Positions 1-5,155 of a DNA stretch of 5,155 nucleotides are shown piece by piece; the stretch's first letter is position 1, and each line of letters begins with the position of its first letter. This stretch comes from Limisphaerales bacterium (GTDB lineage: Bacteria; Verrucomicrobiota; Verrucomicrobiia; Limisphaerales; UBA8199), in assembly GCA_025356925.1 (NCBI GenBank), contig JANXQE010000475.1:1-5155 (forward strand), written 5' to 3'. Position numbers and translations under genes: made by a program. The notes under the pieces were generated by a model that ran no database searches, was not told the DNA's origin, and saw nothing but the letters and a program-made list of their open reading frames with translations.

Positions 1-1045
1 GTCCCTTGAGGGCAAAACCGCGCGTATGAAACGCAGCAAAGCCGGGCTCCTGGCCGGGGAAATCGGCAAACCAGTTTTCCCGCTGTTCAACCGGGGTGCT
101 ATCGAGGGCACGCACACAATCGATGCCATGGGAAAAGAAGAGATGGCCTTCCGGATCAACCAGCCACCATTTGGCGCCGACTTTGGCGGTTCGAAAAAAA
201 CCGGTGGCTTTGAGTTGCGGACCCCTCGCCGCCCCGCCGTATTTGTCCCAGTCCTTCGGGCCAGGCAAAGATGCCAGCTCTGCGGTTTCACGTAACTGCC
301 GGGCCCGGAGATCCTCGATGGATTTGACCTTCCCTGGCCAATCCTTGTGCCGGTATTGGCCAAAAGTGTCGATGCAAGGGAAGAACGGCTCGGCATCGGT
401 CACGCACGCCGTGGGAGCCGTATAGGTTCCAGTAGCGCGGATATCCTGGAGCTCAAATAGGTGGTCGTCGCCCGGCCTGCTGACAAAGATGATCAATTGC
501 GTGACTTGGCTCGCGTCGATTGTTCCGGGTCCTCCAGATGCCACCGGGTATCCGCGCATGCCAAAAAGCTTTCCGCCCAGAGTATCGTCGTGCGCGCGCC
601 TCAAGGGAAGCTGCACCAGACCTTCCTGGCCTGGCCGTAGCGCGACCGAATGGGTAAGGCAATTGGTGATCCCGTCAGCCCCCGCGTTATCGGCTCGGCA
701 AAAAACCGTCACCGGGTTTGTGCCAATGTTCTTCAACCGGAACGCCAATTGCGCATAAGGCGCAAGATCCCAATGGCCGGCGGGAGCTGACACCGTGAAA
801 CCCGGCCAGGGCTCCTGGTGCCCGGAGGCAACCCGCAACCCACTGCCGCTCCGCCCGGGAGCGATCTTTGCATCGGTGCTGGCGATTTTCGAGCTGTCAA
901 AAACGCCGCGGAAGTCCGCCAGCACCAGATCCGTTGCCGGCGCAGCCGCCGCTGCCAAGCCAATCGAAAGCAGGGCAAGCCCAACTCCGAGACCAACCTT
1001 GCCGCACCGCGAAAGGATCACCGGCCGAACTCGCGTCTCTCTCAT
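1..1045 (-). CDS. Agarase-like secreted glycoside hydrolase, N-terminal part (3' end outside window)
   Basis: The open frame gives 348 residues with no stop before the window edge, so the C-terminal part is missing. The ATG at 1045 is preceded five codons upstream by an in-frame TAA, which fixes it as the first possible ATG; no good Shine-Dalgarno site is seen. Residues 1-35 form a Sec signal peptide: a basic n-region (Arg2, Arg5, Arg7, Arg13, Lys16), a hydrophobic core at 17-31 and an Ala-rich cleavage zone at 31-35. Residues about 40-200 look like a beta-sandwich, carbohydrate-binding-like region. From 228 comes FGQYRHKDWPGK, then a charged helix, then GFFR and KWWLVDPEGHLFFSHGID (292-309), which I recognise as the entry to the TIM-barrel domain of agarase-like (GH50-type) proteins. 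The catalytic glutamates would lie beyond the edge, so activity and substrate cannot be judged. It would act in the periplasm or outside the cell on galactan-type polysaccharide. The family call is from memory of the motif; another GH-A clan enzyme is possible. Confidence 0.65.
   Translation of the reverse strand, partial: MRETRVRPVILSRCGKVGLGVGLALLSIGLAAAAAPATDLVLADFRGVFDSSKIASTDAKIAPGRSGSGLRVASGHQEPWPGFTVSAPAGHWDLAPYAQLAFRLKNIGTNPVTVFCRADNAGADGITNCLTHSVALRPGQEGLVQLPLRRAHDDTLGGKLFGMRGYPVASGGPGTIDASQVTQLIIFVSRPGDDHLFELQDIRATGTYTAPTACVTDAEPFFPCIDTFGQYRHKDWPGKVKSIEDLRARQLRETAELASLPGPKDWDKYGGAARGPQLKATGFFRTAKVGAKWWLVDPEGHLFFSHGIDCVRALDSTPVEQRENWFADFPGQEPGFAAFHTRGFALKG
1002..1045 (-). other. Sec signal peptide core of the agarase-like hydrolase (n-region through early h-region)
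   Basis: The first residues (MRETRVRPVILSRCGK) are basic. The following VGLGVGLALLSIGLAAAAA stretch, which continues to about position 941, is uninterrupted hydrophobic and small residues ending in an AAA/P boundary. There is no lipobox cysteine after the core; the only nearby Cys (Cys14) precedes the core. Type I signal peptidase cleavage is therefore more likely than lipoprotein processing. Confidence 0.6.
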
Positions 1046-1098
1046 AGTCAGCCGACATTAGCCCGCTTGTGAACCGACGCAACGACAATTAGCCGCCC

Positions 1099-1116
1099 GT
1101 CGATCCAAGAGTCGAC
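1099..1116. repeat. Small inverted repeat, 5-bp stem, in the galT-hydrolase gap
   Basis: GTCGA at 1099-1103 pairs with TCGAC at 1112-1116 around an 8-nt loop. The stem is short and no T-run follows on either strand, so it is not a convincing terminator. It lies directly beside the second TTAGCC copy and could be part of an operator. Confidence 0.2.
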
Positions 1117-1129
1117 AGTACGAGGCTCT

Positions 1130-1146
1130 GGCCGAGCGTCACGGCC
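1130..1146. repeat. GC-rich inverted repeat, 5-bp stem, in the galT-hydrolase gap
   Basis: GGCCG at 1130-1134 pairs with CGGCC at 1142-1146 around a 7-nt loop. On the transcribed minus strand it falls about 90 bp after the galT stop codon. No U-tract follows, so at best it is a weak or factor-dependent termination or RNA-stability element. Confidence 0.2.
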
Positions 1147-1235
1147 CGAGTTAGCCGCGTGGAGACGAGGTTTCCTTAGCGTGAATCAGGCTGTGAGCGA
1201 CGCGGAGCAACTCTTTCGTGCAGCAAGGAAGGCCC

Positions 1236-2276
1236 TTATCCCTTAGTCAAATAGTGATTTTCGCTGAGCTGGCTCAGGCGTTGGGCGGCTTGTTCAGGAG
1301 TAAGGTCGCGCTGGGCCTCGGCGAGGAGTTCGTAGCCGACCATGAATTTCTTAATGGTCGCGGAACGCAGGAGTGGCGGATAAAAATGCGCGTGCAACTG
1401 CCAGTGTGAAAATTCACCTTCACCCGTCGGCGCGCCATGCCAGCCCATCGAATAGGGGAAAGAGGTTTCGAAGAGGTTATCGTAACGGATCAGTAATCGG
1501 CGCAGGATTTCCGCCAGGCTGTTGCGCTCGTCCGCCGAAAGGTCAGGCAACCTAAGGACGTGGCGCCGGGGTAGCAGGAGCATTTCAAAGGGCCAAACCG
1601 CCCAGAACGGCACGAGGGCCAGCCAGTGGTCGTTGGTAACGACCAGGCGTGTGCCCGGTTCGTGCTCGCGCCGGGCGACATCGATTAATAAGGGAGAGCC
1701 GTGCTGATCAAAATACAGCTTCTGGTGCCGATCCTCGGCCGCCGGCTCGTTGGGCAGCGCGCTGCCGGCCCAGACCTGGCCATGCGGGTGCGGGTTCGAA
1801 CAGCCCATTACTGCGCCTTTGTTTTCGAACAGTTGCACCCAACGATAGGTCCGGCCCAAGTCCGTGACCTGATCGGCCCACACATCGACGACACCTCGGA
1901 TCTCCGCCACCTCCATCTGTGCCAGGGTCAAATCGTGCCGCGGCGAAAAGCAAATCACCCGGCACTCCCCGCGGACGGGCTGCATCCGAAACAGATCATC
2001 AGGAGTGCGATCTTCGGCAGGAGCATTGGGCAGCAAGGCCGAAAAGTCATTGGCGAAAACCAGCGTGCTGGTGTAGGGCGGATTGACCTCCTGGCCGGCC
2101 CGCTTGTTGCCTGGGCACAAGTAACATTGGGGATCATACGACGGTCGCTGCTCCGGAGCTACCGGTTCGACCTGGCCCAACCAGGGCCGCCTGGTGCGGT
2201 GCGGTGACACCAGGATCCATTGCCCAAGCAGAGGGTTGTAGCGGCGGTGAGGATAATCCTCGGGATTAAAGTTCAT
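1236..2276 (-). CDS. galT: Galactose-1-phosphate uridylyltransferase (GalT)
   Basis: Cytoplasmic Leloir-pathway enzyme: UDP-glucose + galactose 1-phosphate gives glucose 1-phosphate + UDP-galactose. From the ATG at 2276 it is 346 residues, close to the 348 of E. coli GalT, and aligns from the first residues (NPEDYPHRRYNPLLGQWILV). Visible motifs are the zinc-site pair Cys51/Cys54 (CYLC), His114 and His163; the active-site NPHPHGQ with nucleophile His165 and Gln167; and the second metal site equivalents Glu181, His280, His295 and His297 (GWHGAP and HWQLHAHFYPP). All catalytic and metal residues of the bacterial class I enzyme are present, so it should be active. The frame stays open upstream to a GTG at 2420, adding 48 Arg-rich residues with no GalT similarity; that GTG overlaps the transporter stop as GTGA. 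I prefer the ATG at 2276 on homology, although it lacks a good ribosome binding site. galK and galE are not adjacent here. Confidence 0.95.
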   Translation of the reverse strand: MNFNPEDYPHRRYNPLLGQWILVSPHRTRRPWLGQVEPVAPEQRPSYDPQCYLCPGNKRAGQEVNPPYTSTLVFANDFSALLPNAPAEDRTPDDLFRMQPVRGECRVICFSPRHDLTLAQMEVAEIRGVVDVWADQVTDLGRTYRWVQLFENKGAVMGCSNPHPHGQVWAGSALPNEPAAEDRHQKLYFDQHGSPLLIDVARREHEPGTRLVVTNDHWLALVPFWAVWPFEMLLLPRRHVLRLPDLSADERNSLAEILRRLLIRYDNLFETSFPYSMGWHGAPTGEGEFSHWQLHAHFYPPLLRSATIKKFMVGYELLAEAQRDLTPEQAAQRLSQLSENHYLTKG

Positions 2277-2416
2277 AGCGAATTGGCCCAACAGGATGAT
2301 CGTCCTTCGATTTTTTTGTTCGGTCAAGGTTTCCTCGCTGTTACATCGTTCAAGGTAGACCCGCCAGTCACGTCGCCTAATTCCGCTCTCCCGAAGGGCG
2401 AGAGAGTTTTCCACCG
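2277..2416 (-). other. Transporter-galT spacer (or N-terminal extension of GalT)
   Basis: These 140 bp lie between the transporter TGA (2417-2419) and the preferred galT ATG. They are open in the galT frame from a GTG at 2420, which has an AGG nine bases upstream on the minus strand. The encoded peptide is basic and unlike any GalT N-terminus I know. The stretch includes a run of seven A on the coding strand (plus-strand T at 2311-2317) and a hairpin just after the transporter stop. It is most simply an untranslated operon spacer, but translational coupling through GTGA cannot be excluded. Confidence 0.4.
2386..2404 (-). other. Hairpin shortly after the transporter stop codon
   Basis: On the minus strand CTCTC, a bulged G, and CC pair with GGGAGAG around a CTTC tetraloop, giving seven base pairs. 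It starts about 12 bases after the transporter TGA. No T-run follows, so complete termination is unlikely. It could be a 3'-end stability or attenuation structure between the transporter and galT messages. Confidence 0.3.
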
Positions 2417-3814
2417 TCACTTGGGAAAACCTGTACCATGAGGCTGGAGAGGCACAAACGGTATGTCCCGCCGCGCGCGAGCGGCCGCGAGGAACAGGAG
2501 CGCCGCGGCGAAAATATAAATGACGGAGCAGAACGCGATGGCTTCGCTCATGTTCTCCATTTCAGTAGCACGGCGTCCATGTGCGCTGATCCAGCCTACG
2601 ACCAACGGCCCGAGCGCGCCTCCTCCCCAACCAACGGTGTTCATGATACCGGCGGCGGTCCCCCGTGCGCGTGGCTCGACGACGTCGAAGATCGCGGCAA
2701 AGATGTTCGAGTCGTAAAGCCCTTTACACAAGCCGAATAGGCTCATCACCACCAGGAGTACGCCGACTCTGGCAGTCGTGCCGACCAGGAACACAAAGAC
2801 CGAGCCGGCCAAGAGCCCCAGGGCCTGCACGAGCATGCGTCCGCCGGGGTGTCGGCGTGCCCAGCGATCGGCCAGCCAGCCGCCAAACGGCACACTCATG
2901 GCGCTCGCCAGGTGAATAAAGACGCTCCCCGAAAAGCCGGCCGACGCGAGTTGGAAATGGAATTTCTCGACCAGAAAAGTGGGAGTCCAGGTCAGAAAAA
3001 TCGCCGCCACGAAATTGGCTCCCAGAAAGGCCGCGAGCAACAGCAGAGCTGTGCGATTTCTGAAAAACACGAGGCCCACTTCGCACCATGTTAACGGGGC
3101 TGAGGCCGCGGCCTGATCCAGTTGAGCCGGGTCGAAGTCCGCCTGGCCCCGAGCCGGCTCACGCAAGAACCGATAAAGCACCAGTGCGAGCAGGATGCCC
3201 GCGCCACCGAAGAAGTAAAAGCCGGAGCGCCAACCGGAGTGGACGGCAAACCAGGCGCCCAGCCAGCCTCCGGCAATCGTGCCAAGGTAGACGCTCGAAT
3301 TGTGAAACGCCAGCGCCCGAGAACGGGTCCTGACACCGTGATAGTCGCTTATCAGTGAGGTCGAAGCCGGAAAATAGAAGGTCTCACCCAGCCCCTCGAG
3401 GGCGCGCACGGAGACGAAGTGCCATAATTTGCCGCAAGACCCGGTGAGCATCGTGACGAAGCTCCAAAATACGCAGCCGCCCAAAATCAAATGTTTGCGC
3501 CTCCAGCGGTCCCCGACAAAGCCTGCCACGGGAGCCGCCAAGGCATATACCCACATGAACGCCGAGCCGATTAATCCCAGTTGCACTTTGTCAAAACCGA
3601 ACTCGTCTTTGAGCCGGGGGAACACCGAGAAAATCGCCTGGCGATCGGCGTAGTTGAAGAAGCAAACGAACCATAGCATGAAGACCACCCACCATTTGTA
3701 ACGAGCCGTGGCCTGGGCGAGCGACCGGGTTCGAGGAGGTTTTGAAGAAAGCGCTGCCACAGGAAGGGGCTCAGTTGCCCACGAGGACAACGAAGACTTG
3801 GTTGAAAAGAGCAT
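2417..3814 (-). CDS. MFS transporter, organic-anion/Spinster-like type, probable sugar or sugar-acid uptake
   Basis: Inner-membrane major facilitator superfamily protein of 465 residues from the ATG at 3814, with about 12 hydrophobic segments. TM1 covers about 41-60. The loop 2-3 motif is GFVGDRWRRKH (98-108), and the matching second-half motif is GGWLADRWARR (311-321). A long central loop spans about 221-241. TM1 carries Asp57-Arg58 in NYADRQ, and TM4 carries Arg137 and Glu144 in RALEGLGE. Charged pairs at these places are typical of anion:cation symporters (such as galactonate transporter DgoT) and of Spinster-like proteins, where they couple substrate to protons. The substrate cannot be read from sequence; the neighbours suggest galactose, a galacto-oligosaccharide or a derived sugar acid. 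The frame is open to 3952, but that would run far into the upstream gene. The ATG at 3814 overlaps the upstream gene by 44 bp; GTG at 3760 (just after its stop) is an alternative. No strong ribosome binding site decides it. Confidence 0.85.
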   Translation of the reverse strand: MLFSTKSSLSSWATEPLPVAALSSKPPRTRSLAQATARYKWWVVFMLWFVCFFNYADRQAIFSVFPRLKDEFGFDKVQLGLIGSAFMWVYALAAPVAGFVGDRWRRKHLILGGCVFWSFVTMLTGSCGKLWHFVSVRALEGLGETFYFPASTSLISDYHGVRTRSRALAFHNSSVYLGTIAGGWLGAWFAVHSGWRSGFYFFGGAGILLALVLYRFLREPARGQADFDPAQLDQAAASAPLTWCEVGLVFFRNRTALLLLAAFLGANFVAAIFLTWTPTFLVEKFHFQLASAGFSGSVFIHLASAMSVPFGGWLADRWARRHPGGRMLVQALGLLAGSVFVFLVGTTARVGVLLVVMSLFGLCKGLYDSNIFAAIFDVVEPRARGTAAGIMNTVGWGGGALGPLVVGWISAHGRRATEMENMSEAIAFCSVIYIFAAALLFLAAARARRDIPFVPLQPHGTGFPK

Positions 3815-5155
3815 CGCCCATTCGAACCGGCCGGACATACGCGATTCGCTTGCTGTCCGGCGCGAAGACGCAGGCTTCGGGCCGCGGCGCGGCAGCATCC
3901 TCGACCCGATCGGTAAGACGGCTCGTTTCGCCAGTCCGGGTTTGGGTGACACAGACGCTGTTGTCCATCACGTGAGCGATATAGCGACCATCTGCACTCC
4001 AGCTAAATGCCGAGGCAACTGAGTACGGGTTGCGGGTTAGCTGTGCCACGGCTCCGCCGCCGGGCGATACCGTCCATAGTTGGACGATCCCCGCGTCGTC
4101 CTTCATCAGAAACGCGATCTGTTCCCCATCGGGCGAGCTGCGCAGCCAATGTCGCGGCCCCTGCAGACCGGGGTATTTTCGCAGCCCGGTAAACGTGAGG
4201 CGTCTTTGGACAGTGCCTCTGGGCGGACTGGGCCGGCGTGTCGGCGTTCCCGACAGTGGACCATCGCCCGGGACTCGCAGGTCTTCCGGCAGGTCGGCCA
4301 CGAAAACCTCGGAAATGGTTTCCCGTTGGCGGGTGACGACCTGGCCCTGAAAAACGAGCGCATGTTTCTGACGCGTCCCATCAGCCCGGATGTAGCCGTT
4401 GGTGCCAATCCAACCTTCCTCGAATGCTCTATTAATCTGGTCAGAGCCCGGTTCCGGATTGGCAACCGTACGAGTGACGACCACGCTAAAGAATTCGCCA
4501 TCGTGGTTGCGCGGATGATTCCGGCTGACCTTGACTGGTTGGAACGGCGCGCTGACGCCGATGTTTCGCAAGTTGATGTCATGCTCGTGGGTCTCTTGCT
4601 CGTAAGCTGAAAGGACATGGTCCTCGTAAGTGAAGCTGACCCATTCACCGGCACCATCCCACACATGCACATGCGATCCGCCGCGCAAAGCCCCGGGCGT
4701 GAAGGGCGGAGTCAAATCGCGGGCATCCAGGTTGAGCGCCCGTCCGGGTTTGGAGAGTTCGACAATCACCCCCTGCCGATGCCAGGCGCAATACTGCCAA
4801 TCGGCGGTCGGAAATTCCGGCCCTAGAATAAAGACGACTTTGTTGGTGCGCGGATGAAACGTCGCCACGCCACAATGGGCCCCGTGCCGGGCCTGGTAGA
4901 GCACCCGGACGGTGCCGCTCCGGACATTGACCAATTCGATCCGCTCGCCATCGAATTCGGCCCCGGTCGGTGTCAATCGGGTGTCATAAACCATCCACTC
5001 ACCGCCCGGTGACCAAACACCGGTGTTGGTTAGGACATGGCCGGCGCGGGTGTTTGTGATTTGGCGTTCCACAGGTTTGGCCCCGATCCCGAGCGTCCCG
5101 GCCCCGACGCCCGATTTTTCAGCAAAAACCAGCCCCGGCGCGAGCAAGGCCGCAC
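3771..5155 (-). CDS. yidR: DUF3748 (YidR-like) TolB-type beta-propeller protein, 5' end outside window
   Basis: The frame is open to the window edge; 460 complete codons precede the TGA at 3771-3773. Numbering from the Ala codon at 5151-5153, it begins AALLAPGLVFAEKSG, which looks like the end of a signal peptide core with cleavage after VFA (residue 11), so the true start is probably only a few codons outside. The body matches my memory of E. coli YidR along its full length: LTNTGVW (41-47), EFDGERIELVNV, a GSHVHVW histidine segment (159-165), NHPRNHDGEF (about 212-221), PGSDQINRAFEEGWIG (235-250), PLSGTPT and PPRGTVQRRLTFT (310-322). The C-terminal third has TolB/WD40-like blades, each with a DG or DS turn (SSPDGEQIAF, SWSADGRYIAH, FAPDSKRIAY). 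The family has no established biochemical role; calcium- or ligand-binding lactonase-type propellers are structural relatives only. It is the first visible gene of the cluster and overlaps the transporter start. E. coli YidR lacks a signal peptide as I remember it, so this exported form would differ. Confidence 0.78.
   Translation of the reverse strand, partial: AALLAPGLVFAEKSGVGAGTLGIGAKPVERQITNTRAGHVLTNTGVWSPGGEWMVYDTRLTPTGAEFDGERIELVNVRSGTVRVLYQARHGAHCGVATFHPRTNKVVFILGPEFPTADWQYCAWHRQGVIVELSKPGRALNLDARDLTPPFTPGALRGGSHVHVWDGAGEWVSFTYEDHVLSAYEQETHEHDINLRNIGVSAPFQPVKVSRNHPRNHDGEFFSVVVTRTVANPEPGSDQINRAFEEGWIGTNGYIRADGTRQKHALVFQGQVVTRQRETISEVFVADLPEDLRVPGDGPLSGTPTRRPSPPRGTVQRRLTFTGLRKYPGLQGPRHWLRSSPDGEQIAFLMKDDAGIVQLWTVSPGGGAVAQLTRNPYSVASAFSWSADGRYIAHVMDNSVCVTQTRTGETSRLTDRVEDAAAPRPEACVFAPDSKRIAYVRPVRMGDALFNQVFVVLVGN

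Larger units (their letters stand above)
1053..1158. repeat. Short imperfect direct repeats (TTAGCC-type) upstream of the hydrolase gene
   Basis: On the plus strand TTAGCCCGC begins at 1058, TTAGCCGCC at 1089 and TTAGCCGCG at 1151; a weaker TTAGCG begins at 1176. The first two copies share a longer context, CGACATTAGCCCG versus CGACAATTAGCCGCCCG. The start-to-start distances are 31 and 62 bp, about three and six helical turns, so the copies would lie on one DNA face. This could be a set of regulator half-sites, or chance in GC-rich sequence. No known operator consensus was recognised. Confidence 0.3.
1046..1235 (-). promoter_or_regulatory. galT-hydrolase intergenic region, possible promoter/leader of the hydrolase gene
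   Basis: This 190-bp gap is the longest non-coding stretch in the window. It separates the galT stop (TAA at 1236-1238) from the hydrolase ATG. It contains three to four copies of a TTAGCC-type word and two short GC-rich inverted repeats, each listed separately. I found no convincing sigma-70 -35/-10 pair, no T-tract that would make a strong intrinsic terminator, and no small ORF with family resemblance. The length and the repeats make an independent promoter or regulator site plausible, but this is inference. Confidence 0.3.

Noticed and set aside
453..1088. Several 60-90 residue minus-strand frames covering the hydrolase gene
   Set aside because: The frame from 1045 gives a signal peptide and agarase-like motifs without a stop; the others are out of frame with it and have Arg/Pro-rich shadow composition.
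1099..1146. Intrinsic terminator after galT
   Set aside because: The two hairpins have only 5-bp stems and no T-tract follows on the transcribed strand.
1701..2207. 168-residue open frame on the plus strand
   Set aside because: It lies fully antisense to the GalT core, including the HPHGQ active site region, and its translation resembles no family. It is a shadow of a highly conserved gene.
3815..3952. N-terminal extension of the transporter to 3952
   Set aside because: It would overlap the YidR-like gene by about 180 bp and encodes an Arg/Pro/Ser-rich peptide unlike MFS N-termini.
4106..4672. 188-residue minus-strand frame and a 176-residue plus-strand frame (4080-4610) inside the YidR-like gene
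   Set aside because: Both overlap well-conserved DUF3748 segments in other frames and have no recognisable domain; they are high-GC shadow frames.
1..5155. Mobile element, CRISPR array, RNA gene or defence system
   Set aside because: No transposase or integrase motifs, regular repeat-spacer pattern, tRNA-like fold or defence-type domain was seen on either strand; all four genes fit carbohydrate metabolism.

Overview
The window holds four genes, all on the minus strand, so transcription runs from high to low coordinates. In transcription order they are: a DUF3748/YidR-like beta-propeller protein (5155 to 3771, its first few codons lie beyond the window edge); a major facilitator superfamily transporter (3814 to 2417); galactose-1-phosphate uridylyltransferase GalT (2276 to 1236); and the N-terminal part of a secreted agarase-like glycoside hydrolase (1045 to 1, running off the window). 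There are no RNA genes, insertion sequences or CRISPR arrays, and no convincing plus-strand gene.

The organism looks like a GC-rich, Gram-negative-type environmental bacterium. Recognisable Shine-Dalgarno sites are weak or absent. The hydrolase has the 'FGQYRHKDWPGK' and 'WWLVDPEGHLFFSHGID' sequence style that I associate with agarase-like proteins of Verrucomicrobiota and Planctomycetota. That taxonomic placement is an inference from memory of protein families; no phylogenetic marker is present.

The layout suggests a small galactose or galactan utilisation locus. A secreted hydrolase would release galactose-containing sugar outside the cytoplasm, the MFS protein would import a breakdown product, and GalT would carry galactose 1-phosphate into the Leloir pathway. 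The YidR-like protein has no established function. The yidR-like and transporter genes overlap by about 44 bp. The transporter and galT are either 140 bp apart or linked by a 4-bp GTGA overlap, depending on which galT start is used. The hydrolase follows after a 190-bp gap that contains short direct repeats and two small hairpins, and it may have its own promoter. Galactokinase and epimerase are not in this window.

Nothing here is a clearly new type of system. The most useful lead is the repeated neighbourhood of an uncharacterised DUF3748 protein with a sugar or organic-anion MFS transporter, here next to galactose enzymes.
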